This document shows positions 1 to 13,300 of a DNA stretch of 64,000 bases, piece after piece; the first letter of the stretch is position 1; each line of letters opens with the position of its first letter. This stretch comes from Volvariella volvacea V23 (lineage: Eukaryota > Basidiomycota > Agaricomycetes > Agaricales > Pluteaceae). The position numbers were made by a program, and so were the translations under genes. The notes beneath the pieces are model-generated. The model saw nothing but the letters and a program-made list of their open reading frames with translations, did not search any database and was not told the DNA's origin. The stretch is taken from the NCBI GenBank assembly GCA_000349905.1, contig KB722741.1, forward strand, positions 709,979-773,978, written 5' to 3'.

Positions 1-112
1 TTGTGGTTATGCTGGGACAATGTCCGTGATGACGAGAAGGGAATGGTAGCAGCAAAGTCCTAGAAGTAAGAGAAATATGGGGAGGGGGATATGTGACTAT
101 AAGATAGTATAT

Positions 113-3100
113 CTAAGGTGTTTGGTTTTGGGGTTGATCTTGAGGCATAGCCGCTTGTTGGTAGTCGTCATAATGACCATCGTACTGACCTGATGATCGG
201 CCAGCCAACTCGTCCTCTTCTTCCTCATCTTCCTCTGGTATGGGCGTTGAATCGAACTCATCTTCGGATTGAGCATCCACTTCAGGATCAGCGTCGTCAA
301 AGATGGTATGGAACTAGATAAAATTAAGGCGAGTGGTAAGTGATACATATCCCTGAATACACAGATGCGGCTCACGTGTGTGATGAGGGCCTTGACAAGT
401 TTGTGTGTATGACCCATGTTCGCCAAGATAAGTGCAAAGTCATTTCGAGGAGCACGCAATAGATTGGGACTGAAGACAATGGCAAGGGCTTCGGCGGTCA
501 TATGGTTGTGCTCCTCAAAATCGGTCACACTGGCAAGACGTCACCAATTTCAACAACCACAGACATTTGGAGAGTCAAGGCATACCGATCGAGGTGCTCA
601 GAAACTCGCTTGAGTAGGTCAAACCTGCCTTGCGGCAGACCTTGAACTACACTTCGGATGCGTGCTAGTCGCTCGTCTAGGTTCTCGAGTTCTAAGGATG
701 AATTAATAAAGAGTCAGTAAATAGGAATAATGTGCACATACGCATTGCCTGGATGACCTCATGATAAGAAGATGAGGGGAATACAGGTTCCGGTAGAACA
801 CGGAACCATGATTTAACCACATCGCAGATGGCATGGATATCGGTGTCGCTTCGAATAGGGAATTCGCCTACAATCACAAGTTAGAAGATCGGCTAAATGG
901 TGTTAAGAGTATACTTACCGCGGTTGAAGGCATCCTTTAACCCTTGAATTTCCGAAGTTGCGCCGGCAATACGGTCTACGACATTATTAGAAAGGCTAAT
1001 TAACAGATAGCGAAGAAATGACGTACAGATTCCGACTTCAGTAAGTCCCCTGGATTCGACTTCCGCCAAGCACTGTTCAATGATCCTTGGGATAGTTCCC
1101 GGTGGAACTTCTGAACCTCCAGCCTCGCGTTGAAGCAAAAAGTCGAGCTCAACTCCGAACACTAATAAATCACATTAGAATGTCGGTCGCCTATGCAAAG
1201 AGTTTGGTTCTACTTACCTGCTTTAGGATCTCGTGAAGCCGTACTCGGGTGGTCATGCAAGTGATCTGCCAGCTGTGGCTTCGGTGAGTTACCCAGGTAG
1301 GTTAGCCTTCGCTTTGCCGCCATCTTCGTCACTCGATTAATGGTGTTGATCCACTTCTGCATATCCTTCTTATTCATCGCCTGCAAGAGATAGTGCCCTC
1401 CGTCCTCTGTATCCAGCTGGAATGTGAATGAACGCTCATTATTAATGAACTGTGCAACACGAGCTTCCATCAAACTGAGCACGAGCGACGGTTTGCCTGT
1501 AGGTTTGAAATCCAACTCGGAAGCAGATCGTTTGTGGCTTGAAGGAGTTATATCCGCACCAAATGCACTCGAAATAGGTCGCATAAAGTTCAAGAACGCT
1601 GACATGCTCTTCTTGTTCCTATGCTGCTTCTGTGCATGAACCGCCGGCTTCCTTGGCCTCATCGCACGTGCAAGCATATCATCGCGTTTCTCGTTCTTCG
1701 CTTGCTCATGGATCTTCTCCTTTTGCAACCGCGAACGCAAATGGCGGTCTCGTCGATTCTTTTCCATTTGCGTGATGACCAGACGTTGGAAGGGTCGCGC
1801 GAGTTTCTTGGAGGATGCTGGTACAGAGGAACCGCTGACAGCAGCTTCCCGACTGGCCTCGTCCTTGATACCACGATAATCGAATTGAATGCACGTGACC
1901 TCATTTTCAACTTGATTGAGCCTGTCGAATCCTCGTCGGATGTGGTCTTCGGGGTGGACAACACGACGCTTAGACGGAAGATGGGGACCTTTTGTCACGA
2001 GACCGCATAGGTGTCTAACGGACAGATCAATGTCAAGTAGAGCCCGAACGAATAGAACGAAAACATACCTTCTCTTGTCGAAATTTACCAGCGCCTGCCC
2101 TTCGAACGCAATTGAATCAATGATATCTGGGGTAGCAATAACCTCCAGCATCCTCTCAATCAACCATCCCATATCAACTGTCAACGCATTCCTAGCTTGT
2201 AATGTCGAAATGGTCGGTCTAGCCAGCAAAGTCGAAAGCAAGTCACACTGGACCCCTCTTCCCAAAGCCACATTCTGCCAGGCTTTCTGATGCAATCGAC
2301 TCTCGATGCTGACCAAAGCAGAAGTTATCACTGTCTCTACGAATGACCTGACACAAGGGGTATCAGTCATCCTTAATGATGAAGAGACGTCCACATTTCG
2401 CATTCGCGCTACTTCAATAGCTTTGAGTAAGAGCTCGATGCGAGTTTGTCGTGTTCGAATGCCTAGTTTGGGTGCTACGATGGTCGCGATGAGCCATTTG
2501 CGTAGAATACCGAACGCCCGGATGCAGCTCCTGACACTAGGCGGTAGGAGTCGATACAGGATATCTTGGGAGAGCTCTGATATCAGAGAAGAAGGTTCGA
2601 CCTCTTGGATATGCGAGTAGATGGTTTGAATTTCCACAGCCTCTTCAGTCGTGCCAGCTTCTCGTAATGAAAACCATCCGGTGCGGTCAGCAGTTTGTAC
2701 CTCGAGTAGATCGGCCGTGGCAAAGAGATCCTGTTCCATTTATTAGATACATCACCAAAGACCAAAACGCCGGGGCACTTACCTCCTCTGTGACGTTACT
2801 AAATGCTGCAGAAGCCATACAATCGATATGATCCACCAGCTCCTCTGGGTCAATATGATCAATATCCGGAGGATCCCTGTTATTCCCAATCATCATCATC
2901 CTCACACTACCCATACTATTCCTCGTTCTCGGCACAGCTCTCGCAATCGGTGGTCTCATCGTACTAGCCACAAACAACGCTCCCAGCGTTTCCCTCTGAT
3001 GCGTGACACTGCTCCAAAATTGCCGAACGCTAGCCTCCTCAAAGTTCTTTGACTGAATGATGGTATGGTTGCTCGAGCTTTCGAAGAGGAATGACCGGAC

Positions 3101-6100
3101 GACGTCAAAAAGTGCCGGATCGTCGAGGATATCCTGTGCACCCCCGCCAACGGTTATCCATTCCTTGAGGGTAGCGAGGACTTCTGAGCGCCTGTTAATA
3201 ACTTCGTGGTAGTCCGCAACGGAAGGATTAGGACCATGAGGATGCGAGTTGATATAAAGCTTCCTCAGCAACTACCACGACGCATCAAAAACAATCCAAA
3301 CACTGTCCAAAACGAACCCACCTCGAAGAAAATCATCGGAGTCATAAAGCTCCTAAACACGTTCCACCACACGTTTGAAAACTCTCCATGGTCAACCACC
3401 AACTCTCTGGTCATCCCCTTGCTCAACGTCATTTCTCCATTATCGTCCGCGACGGAGACCGATACACCTTTGAGGCCAAAGACTAGTATATCGACCAACT
3501 TGTTGAGTGTCCCGGCTTGCACCAACACCCTCAAAGGAGGCTCCGAGGTCGGCTCCGCAACGACAAAGTTCTGCCTATTCGACACAGAGGGCAACGAACT
3601 CCGCCTCGCAATGCTAGTCTTCCTATCCAACCCATGCGAAGCACCAGGTTTGACCCGAATCGAGGGGTTCCTCGCAGGCGGCTTTGAGAAATCAGAATCC
3701 ATGGCCGAACTTGGCGGTCTCGAAGGTGCTCTAGACGAAGACGGCCTCGAGCTGGGCGTCGACTCCATACCGGTCGGTTGAACGACCAAAAGGAGTTCGC
3801 CATTGAAAACAGGTATGACGGTCCCGATTCGGCTCAGCGACCCAAGGACGTCGGCGGCTGTCATACTACCACCTGGGCCGGTAGCAGTGTTGTCGCCCAG
3901 GCGTTCGAGGTGACGACGGGCTTGGCCGTCAATGCCTCGGATGATTTGGATATCAGACGAGTCACTGTCCACTCGGCCTCGGAGGAGCTGACCACGGTCG
4001 ATGAGGCTTATGCTTGGGAGTGGTTCAGGGAAGAGTAGCGGAATAAGGGAGGAATAAGGAGCATGGTATGAAGAGGACTTTGTCCAGTAGTAGGGTTCGA
4101 ATAAGCCCTTTCTGCGAGGTTCAGCTGCCATGGAGAGGGACATGAATTGGTCCACCCTGTTTAATAAACCGCATATAATCAGCTCAAACTAGCACCGAAT
4201 ACAACGAAAGACGCTCACCGCTGGAATCTAGCAGCAAACCCGCCAACACCACCTCCATTCTCTGCCATTCTGCTCCAAAACTCCATCAACCTCTCCATAT
4301 CCTCAGGTGCATGCTCAACCTTGCCATCACCACTCTCCTCGCCGCCACCTTCTTCATCCTCAGTCCTCCCTCTCCGAGAGCGTACAATCTCTGACCGGAA
4401 CGCGTCGAACAGCTTTCTCGCTTCCTCCAAAGGCTCAACGAGCAACACCATTCCTTGATCATTCGCCGACTCTCCCTCGACCCTCGCCTGCATAAACAGC
4501 CTCTTCAGCACATTATTCACATCCCCTCCCCACGGCACAACCTTCGGTTCCTGCACACCCGCCCCAAGCGTCCCTCCAACACTCACACTCACCCCGCCCC
4601 CACTCGCACGCGCCAAACCGGGAGGGCTCACCCACGACTCGAGCGCGGCCAACGCAATATGATCCACCCGCTTCCACACCTTATCCAGCCTCGCCACCGG
4701 GCGCGAGCACAAGCCCATCACGATCGCCTTCCACGCGCACTCGTCCCCGTTCACCCTGCACAGCTCTGCGATCTTGATCCAAATAGAGATGAGCTCGGAG
4801 CGGGTCTGGGTGCGTGTGGTGATAGTCACGCCCTGTCCGTGCGGATGGGCCCCCGCCGCCGAGCCTCCCGCTCCGATGCTGAGGGTTGTGCTCGGGCTCG
4901 GGCTGGGACTTCGTGCATTCGGATTCGACATGGCGCTCAACTTGTCCTCTGATTTGCGGGACGAGAGGCTTCCGTGGTTGTGGTGCATATGCCCCGGTTC
5001 CCCACCGCCAGCGCCCACGCCAGGTCCACCAACAGGCGCAGCAGCTCCCCCGCTGCTGAATATCTGCAAGAGAACCAACTTGGTCAACCAATGCGGCTGC
5101 TCATCGCTCCCAAACAACAGCGAAAACGACGACACTCCCGGGCCCGTCCCCTTTTCACCGCCACTCTGATGATGCTGCTCGTCTCCAAGCACGCTCTCCA
5201 GCGTAACGTCCCCCTCGTCGAGCTCATACTCGAACCCAAGCACGTGCCGATGAAAGGCCGTCAGACTCTCAGCTACAAGATGCGGATCGAGCGCGACCAG
5301 GACGTCTCTCGACAGCCCCTCTTGCTCGAGCGCAGTCCAGAGAGAGTGGGAATGAGCCGCGTGGTGTTTGGGCTGGCCATACCCAGCACGGCTGGGATGG
5401 TATTGCTGCTGCTGCTGCTGCTGATGCGGGTGGTGCGCCGAGTTGGGCGACGCAGACGGCAACATATCCGGCGTAGGCTTCAATGCTTCAATAAGGGACA
5501 GCAGCTTCCCATCGCCAGCTGCAGGCGTTGTCGCTCTTGAAGCCGACGACTGCTCGGTCGAGCCTTCGCTGCCTTCTCCTTGATGTCTCCCTTCCAGTCG
5601 CGCGAGGATACTCTCAGCATCCAAATCCTCGACTTCGGGTATACACTCCACCCTCCACTGTTCCCAGCCGTCCAAATCGGCCGGTTTCCCGTGGAATTTG
5701 AGGTACTCCCTGGCCAACCACTCAACCCTCTCCTTCTGCCTGGCCTTGCTGTCTTCCCCATTGCTACCGTCTTCACCCGTCTCGGCAGCGGCTCCACTAA
5801 CTAGATAGTCACAACACCGGAGAAACTCGAGCTCGAACTTTTGTTGACCAATGATAGACGGCAGGCAGAGCAAGATTGAACCCGCAAACTCTTTCCAACG
5901 CAGCTCCGCTTGCAGTTTTGCTTCATTGAGGTGCTTGACACTCGCATGCGATTCGTCATCTCCTCCACGAGGAGTGACCGCCCCATCTCCTTCCTCTTCC
6001 TCTCCTTCCTGCACTTGGCTTTCCAATCCCACATCAACAACAGGCTTAAACGTAGTCCCAAAAACAGCCTCGTGAATCAACGCCTCAAACGTCCCTCTCT

Positions 6101-8098
6101 CAATCCGCCCCTCAACCTCAACAAGATCAGGATGCGTTCTCCTCCCCCAAAACGCTCTCTTCTTCCTCCCCCCTCCCGCATCGCTCCCCCCTTTCCTCCC
6201 TCTACTCCCCCCCGCCTCCCTCCCCCTCCCCCTCCTCCCCGGGCACAGCCAGCGCACCATACCCACTCTCCCTCTCCCCAGCACCCTCCCCCTCCCCGTC
6301 CTCATCCTGCGCCGACGGCGGCACCAGCCCGCTCGGAAACAGCTCCTTCACCGCCCCACTGCGGTCGCCCGGCGGCTTGAAAAAGAACAGCTTCGTGCCC
6401 TTGAGCTCCATCTTGAACGGCTTCCACCCCTTCGCGAGGCTCGCCGTCGCGTGCCCGTACCCGTACCCGAGGCTGTTCGTCGCGTGGTGGAACTGGTCCA
6501 GCCGGTTGATGAACCCCGAGTGGTACACGATCTGCGAGGAGCGCTTGGAGGACGTCGGCGCCCCGTCGTCCTCTAGCATTCCGAGTCCGAGTCCGAGTCC
6601 GTGTGCGTGGCCGTGGCCGTGTGAGAGGTCGGACGGGCTGGTGGGCGAGGCATCGCCGCCACCGCCACCGCCGCCAGGCTCGATGATAGTGGGTGGGGGA
6701 GCTAAAAAGCCTCCTGATTGACTCGTGCTCGGGCTTTGGCTGTGCGTGCTCGAGGGCTCGTCGCCTTTCGGCCCTGCACCGTTGTTTCCTCTTTCTCCAC
6801 CACCACTACCACTACCGCTCGACGACAACGACTTGCTGCTCCCCGTCAGCCCGCCAAACCCGAATCCAAACCCGCGCGGCGAAGCCGCGGGCTGATTATG
6901 TCCATGCCCGTGCCCGTGTCCATGTCCATGGCTATCCGCCTCGGAAGGCAAAGAACCCTTGCGACCCGGGCTGGGAGGCATGAACCGCGGGGTCGTAGCC
7001 AATTTCGATGATAATTTTGGCGTAAACGAATGCGAGCGGGTGTGCACGTGGGTGGTGGAAGAAGACGAAGAAGCGCTGGTGGTGGGAACGCGTCCCGCTC
7101 CCGCTCCCGTTCCCGTCACGGTTGTGGGGGACGAGATGACGGGGTGGTGCGGATATGCGTGTGGATGGTGCTGGAAGTGGTGCATTGGGCTTGTGTGTGC
7201 GCTTGAAGTCGAGGACGCATCGTCGGGCGTGGGAGGGGCTGATATAGACACTGAAGGAAGCGTTGCGCTCCGCGGTGGAGAAGAAGAGGGCGAATCGCTC
7301 GGAAGAGTCGGGAAGGGGTGTCTTCCGGCGTTGTGATTAAAACTCATCGTAATACTAGCGGTAGAAGCGGGACTGGAGGGAGATAGCGACGACATCCCAG
7401 CGGCACTCGCGCTGCTGTCGCTTCTGTTTCTGTATTCGGCGACGCGGTCGCGGAAGGAGGTGTCGATGGGAGTCGTGAAGCCGCCTGCACCGACGCCGGC
7501 CATGCCAGCGGCCTTGCCGAGGTCGTCGACGGATTTCGACCAGCCCCTGCGCGAGACGCCGCGAAGATCGCCTAATCCGGATGGGTTGGGTGCTGTGATC
7601 GGACTTGAGGGCGTGCTTGGCGGGTGGAAGGGCGGGGTTTCGAGCGAGCCTGGTGGGCGAGTGGATAGGTCAAGAACGGATCTGGGGGCGGGATGCGGCG
7701 ATCAGCAAGGTGGGACGAGAAAGGCAGAAACGGGCGATACAGGGACAGGAGGGTCGCAGGGTAGGGTGGGCAGGGATTAAGGGGAAGTAAATGTAGGCCG
7801 GACAAACAACGTACTTGCTCGCAGTTCCCGCTCCATACGAGTCCAAAATAGGTCTAGGATCCGTGGGCCGTGAAATCTTGTGTTTTCGTCCAGAGCTGGT
7901 GCTCGAGCGCGGCTCTGCCGTGCCAGGGGGCAGTTTTGAGGCGGAGGTGCTCCTGCCGAACCACTTGGCGGGACGGGTGAGGAACTGGGTGAAGTTGGAG
8001 GAGGGCGAGCTGGAGCGAGCGGATGGCCCTGGGCCTGCTGGCGACGCGTTGGGGTCCTGGGGCGAGAGCGAGTTTGGGGTGCTGCGACGGGGAGCCAT
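113..8098 (-). CDS. BEM2: BEM2-like RhoGAP with Ras-GEF and PH domains
   Basis: Multidomain Rho-family GTPase regulator of cell polarity and the actin cytoskeleton. I built 13 exons: 8098-7815, 7681-6263, 6201-4219, 4156-3322, 3271-2783, 2730-2069, 2014-1218, 1161-1027, 975-919, 867-742, 691-586, 529-376, 313-113. They sum to 7248 bases (2415 residues), close to yeast Bem2 (about 2170). From the N-terminus: a Ser/Pro/Gly/His-rich disordered region, a PH-like stretch near residues 475-560, a polyGln run (bases 5403-5430), a Ras-GEF N-motif with FRSFMTP near 1490, a Ras-GEF-like helical region to about 1890, a PH domain near 2020-2125, and the RhoGAP domain at 2158-2350. The RhoGAP carries the arginine finger in the context GIYRIAG, spliced together from two exons, and ends with the AIVFSPNLLR helix. 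The C-terminus is acidic. The 54-base intron at 2068-2015 is open in frame, so an ORF caller misses it. Family assignment is firm; the first exon is the least certain. Confidence 0.9.
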
Positions 8099-10306
8099 GG
8101 CGGTGGAGACGGTGGTGGTGGTTGAGGAGCAAGAGGACGCGATGGTGGTTGATTTTGGAGAGAACTCGTGCGGAACGATCAAGGAAAGGGCTGTCGGGGC
8201 TGGCGATATATACTCATGCGCTGATAGACGACTAATCGGGATATGATGGCAGTTACGAGAAAATGAATAAGGCGGTATTACTCTGCGAACCAACGACTGC
8301 GAACGGGCTCTACGCGGACGCTGGGGCTGGGGACATGGGAGGAAGGACGAGACGACAAACAACGCAGCGGGCCAAATGTTTGTTCCCAACCGATACCAAG
8401 TACCTCATTCACACCAGGCCTGCCCCCCTGGCCCTGGCCCTGCCTGCTGGACCTTCTCATGTCGGGCCACGCCCTCTGCAGTGCCCGCGCGGGAGCGGTC
8501 CTGCCCCCAGCCCGGCTGTGTGCCATTTGACAGAGCCCGTCGTCCAATGTGGCGCTTGTCATGATCCTAGCCGCAAATATCACATCGCATTTAGACGCGG
8601 GAGCCCCTCCTCTGGCAGCCAGCCCACACCGCCAGAAGCACAGGATCCACCAGCGTCAGCACCGACGCCAACACCGTCCCAAACCGAGCTTCCTTCCTCT
8701 CACACGGCGTCTAGCACAGTTGCGTTGGAAACCTATCATCGTAAATAATAATTACCGCGGTTCTGGACTGCAGTGCGTGCTGCATCCCATGCGTATGTGC
8801 CGGGCAAATTCGATTTCACGAATCACACAGGAAGTATCACCCATGCTTACCCCACTGACACAACCCGCCTGTCGTAATCGCGCACGGGCGCCAGCCCAGC
8901 GCGGTCGATAACGCCCTTGCCTCCACTGGTGCGGTGCGGCCGATCCGTCCAATCCTGATGCGACACGACCCTAGTTCCTGCGAGCTTCTGCGCAAGGGTC
9001 GCCACCGCACTTCGCACCGTCCCTCCATGCCCATCACATCAGTTGATTAGTGCATGACGCGCTCCCAGAACGGACGAGAACAACAACCAAATCTCCTTCC
9101 ATATCCATATCCATATCCAACAAAAAAAAGTCCTCGTCCTTGAGGCTGCAACTCATGACCAGCTAGCAGCTCCACCATGACAGCAATTATGGAAGACAGT
9201 CCCAACGCTGCATCCGAATAGTCGCCTCAAGCACTACAATCCCTATTCCCCCATTGGTCAAGAATATATATCCAATTCAGTCTAGGCACCACAACCACCA
9301 AGGGCCAATCAACACTCTACGTACCCCACACCAACCCATTTCCCCATCCGTCCAGCGTCAATCCCTCCCTCCTCTTCCACGACCACGACCATGACGACAC
9401 ACAGGCTTCTATCGCAGATAAGCCCGAAGCCTGTTCTCTTCGAGGGCTGACGTGGACGAAATCCACCCTTGGAGATAAGCACCGTTCGAGAGTCTGTTTG
9501 TCGTTTTGTGGGTAGGGATACGACACGTCGACGGCCCGGGGGCTTCGGAGGGAGATTGACTCGGTCCTTGGAATAGCCTCTCGTTTCAGGGTGCGGATCG
9601 CCTGTGTATATATGCCCTTTGGATATCGATCGAGGGCTGCCTGCCAGAGCCAGAGCCAGGAGCCATCGGGAGAGGTACTGTAGGTTGGCCGTCTCCACCC
9701 ACGTACGCGTACACGTACAGCGAACCCCAAAACTCTGTAAAATACCCTAAACACCGATATATATCCATCCCCGAGTCCAGCTCAGAGCGGGCGTATTGTA
9801 GTATACCACAGTGCGGAACGTTAACGTTAGCAATATTAGCAACAACAACGATGGCGGTGGTGATGGTGACAATTGACAATGCTAACATCGTGAAGCCAGA
9901 CAGACAAGGAGACAATCAGATAGATAGATATCCAAAAAGAGAGAGAAAGAGAAAGAGACAAGCACAAGAAAATGAGCAGTGGTAAGAACGAGCCCGGGCT
10001 CGAGAAAGTCGCGTCCGCGTTGGGAGGGAGAATAAGCAGCGAGTACACTAAACGGTAGCCAAGAAGAGTAACGCGTAATGGGACATGGATGAAGCATGTA
10101 GCACAATCGTAAGCAGACACAAACCATAAGCCATATACAGTATCGTATACGTATACGTAACAACAAGGCTAGAGAAACAGCATTCATAATCGTAGACAGA
10201 CAGAAGAAAGAGAGGAATAAAAGAAAATGAAAGAAAGAAAGAGGGGGGAGGCCAAACCCAAGACCAGAGCACGCTCGCACCCACAACCAGTCCAGTCCAC
10301 CAGCGC
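8099..10306. other. intergenic region, promoter of BEM2-like gene and 3' end of F-box gene
   Basis: About 2.2 kb between two minus-strand genes. The part next to 8098 is GC-rich and should hold the BEM2 promoter and 5' leader. The part at 9800-10300 has A/G-rich tracts and a short palindromic run of TACG steps at 10141-10158, and is the expected 3' untranslated area of the F-box gene. Open frames here are short, overlap on both strands and show no recognisable domain, so I call no gene. Confidence 0.5.
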
Positions 10307-13300
10307 CTACTCATAACACAAGATAAAAATCCTCCCCTCCTTCACCGACAAGATCACCGCCCCCTGGCTCTGATCAATATTTATAGTCTCCACACTATCC
10401 AAATCCAACTCTGCCGGGATATCCAGCGTCCGCACCTGCCCCTCCCTCCACCGGTCGCTTATACCACTCGTCCCATGCGCGTGTCGCCCATCAACTCCAT
10501 CATGCTCGACAAAACTCGCATTCATGCTGGCATGAGCATTAACAAACTTTCCCTTCCCTTTCGCCTTCGCCCTCCTCTCCCGCTCCCGCTCCCTCCTCAG
10601 CTCAACAGGATCAGACTCGATCCCATTCTCGTTGAACGGCGGGAACGTCACGAATCTCAGCACCTTCTTCAGCTTCCTCAACCCGTACTGGTACCTCGCC
10701 CGCGACGAGCCCTGGCTCTGGCTCTGGTGGTCATGATGCTGGAGGTGCGGCAGATCCTCCATCCCCGGGTTCCCATCGGGCCGCACCATCCCCTGATCAT
10801 CCTCATCCTCCTCCTCCTCCTCCCCATCCTCATACCCATACCCCAACCCATCTCCCTCCTCATCCTCCTCCTCCTCTCCATCACTCTCCTCCCCGTCCTC
10901 GTCCTCCCCCTCGCCCATCTCGTCCCCATAGACATACTCAACCCACACCGCATGCCCAAAATCAACCGCCACAAGCGGCCGCGGCCGCTCCATCCCGAGC
11001 TCCATCTCGTCCTCGTCCTCCCCGCCTCCCGCGCCACCAGCACCGGGCGCCGGCCCGTCCGACACGCACACGACGTCGAACGGCTTGCTGACGTACCACA
11101 GCTGCATCAGCGCGTCGTCCAGCTCCTCGTCCTCCTCCGTGTACAGCGGCGCCGGCTGCCGCTGCTGCTCGTGCACCGCGCTCGAGTGAGGGCGCGATGG
11201 CGGTGAGGAGGAGGAAGACGTGGTGTGCAGTGGGGGGTGGTTGGGCGGTATTGAGTAGCCCGTGGTCGTATTTCCTGTCGTCGACGAAGACGAATGGTAC
11301 GCCGTCGACGTCGATCCATACGACCCCACCGAAAGCGACGATGACGAATTGGACATCGTCTGTTCATGTCCACCTCCACTCCTCACATCCCTCCCACTCA
11401 CCACCCTCTCCCTCCTCCCACCCTCACCCCCGCTCTTCTCCTTACCCTCCTCAATCCCCATCCCCATCCCCATCCCCGCACCCGCCCACCCCATCCGGCT
11501 GAGCGGGACCCTAAAGTAATGCTGCGCGAGCACAAACTTGGTCTTGTGCGTCTCCTGGTCGTGCGACGCCAGCAGCACCACCGTGCAGCTCACGCGCGGT
11601 ATGCCGGGCAGGCTCGGCCACCACTGGCGGACAAAGTGCGCGCTCTCGGGGTACCACGGCGGGAACGGGAACGGGTTCTGGTGCGAAGCTGGCACGTGCT
11701 GGTGGTGGTGTGGCTGGTGGACGTGAGCATGGGTGTGGGTGTGAGCGTGGGTTGGGGTTTGGGCGGGCTGATGCGACGGGGTAGGGAGATGCGCAGCAAG
11801 TTGTGCAATGCTCAGCGCCGCTGCCTGCGCTGAGAGGACTGGTTGCAGTGGAAGCGGCTGTGGATAAAGCAACGGTGCAGGGGGAACAGGCAACGGCTGC
11901 TGCTGGCTCTGCTCCTGCAGGTACTGCAGCGCACTTTCATATGCCCCACTTTCCTGAGGCAGAGTCCCAATCATATCCAGAGTTAGGTACTGCACAGAGA
12001 ACGGTGTTGAGGACGGCGATATCACGCGTAGAGGGTGGAAAGCTTCGGCGAGCGATGTCGGCACTGGCGTCGATGTTGATGCTGATGCCGACGCTGGATT
12101 AGAACTCGAACTAGACCCGGAAGCGCCTACAGAGGAAGGCTGGGCAGGCTCCTTCCAATCGTAAAACACCTCCCCGTCAATTCCAACGTCAACAGTAAAC
12201 CCTGATTCGCCATCCCCTCCATCCCCCAAGCCCGTTTGTCTTTTATTGAGTTCATGATCTTCCCGTGATCTAGTGAGGCTTGAGCTGTAGGAGCTAGGTT
12301 CCTCGTGACGGCGGGCACCGCCATTTTGCAGAGCGTGGCCATCTTGCTGGTGGTGCTGGTGATCACTAGGATGCTGGTGTTGAACAGTATACTGTTCGTC
12401 CACCGCACTCGCCGTCTCTTCCTCTCCATCCATCATCCCATCTTCACTCTCCTCCTCATCTCCATCCTCAAACCCTTCGTCCATATCCCCCTCCCCATAA
12501 ACAACTCTCGGGAAAATAAACTTTTTCGTCAACGTCTTCGCAGGCCTCAATTTTGTCGTAATCGTCGGAATACCCTTCTTATCTCCCAACGACTTGGAAT
12601 GCGCTCTCAAGAGATCGATAGGGTAAAAGTGTTGATATGCAGCATCTGATTCTTCGCAGTGAATTACGATGTGGTTTTCGTAGAGTATGCAGGACCAATT
12701 TGATGTTACGACCTAGACAGGGAAGATTGTGTCAATAACACAGCACCATATAACGAAACGAAGCAGGGAGAAGGGGGAAAGAACAGGACAGCAACAACTC
12801 ACGCATTCAATCCCTGTATCAACAAACACGCACTCATCCTTATCCCAATCCAAGAGCGCATATAGCCCAATCGTGTTCGTGCTCGCCACCCATATGAAGG
12901 CACTCAACAGCCTGGCAGAGGGATCCAAGAGGAAGACGTTCATCACCACACCCGTCGTTTTGAATTCGGTTACATGCGAGAAGATAGGTGGGTCGGGCGA
13001 TCTGTGACCAGAGGGGCTGTCGAAGAAGCAGAGTTTCATCAGGACAAATTCCATTATTCGTTCGTCGTTGTACCTGTATACAAAAGCATAGAATCAATAT
13101 ATCATAACAAAAGATAGAGAAAAGATAACGAAGAACGGGAGAGAACGAGAAGAAAGATACTTACGATCCAGATAGGACTCTTGCCATCGTGAAAAACACC
13201 GTCCTCTCCTCAAACTCGACTCTACACTTCCACAACTCCCATCTCGCTCCCGGGTTCCACTCCGCCAGACACGAATCCGTCTGAACGTCCCAGCACACGA

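Noticed and set aside
4455..5540. Long plus-strand frames opposite the BEM2-like gene
   Set aside because: They lie antisense to well-supported exons in GC-rich, low-complexity DNA and show Arg/Pro-rich composition typical of shadow frames.
6181..6262. Frameshift in a G-run of the BEM2-like gene
   Set aside because: A GTATGG...TAG intron joins both frames exactly, so no error or programmed shift is needed.
8263..8911. Possible small gene upstream of the BEM2-like gene
   Set aside because: Several overlapping frames on both strands, all Pro/Ala/Arg-rich from GC bias, none with domain or consistent splicing.
9309..10314. Possible membrane proteins on the minus strand
   Set aside because: Hydrophobicity comes from CTTTCT-type tracts read in frame; the region fits an untranslated or intergenic stretch.
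10475..11833. Plus-strand frames of 243 and 155 codons inside the F-box gene
   Set aside because: Antisense shadows of acidic and His-rich low-complexity coding sequence; no domain and no matching splice sites.
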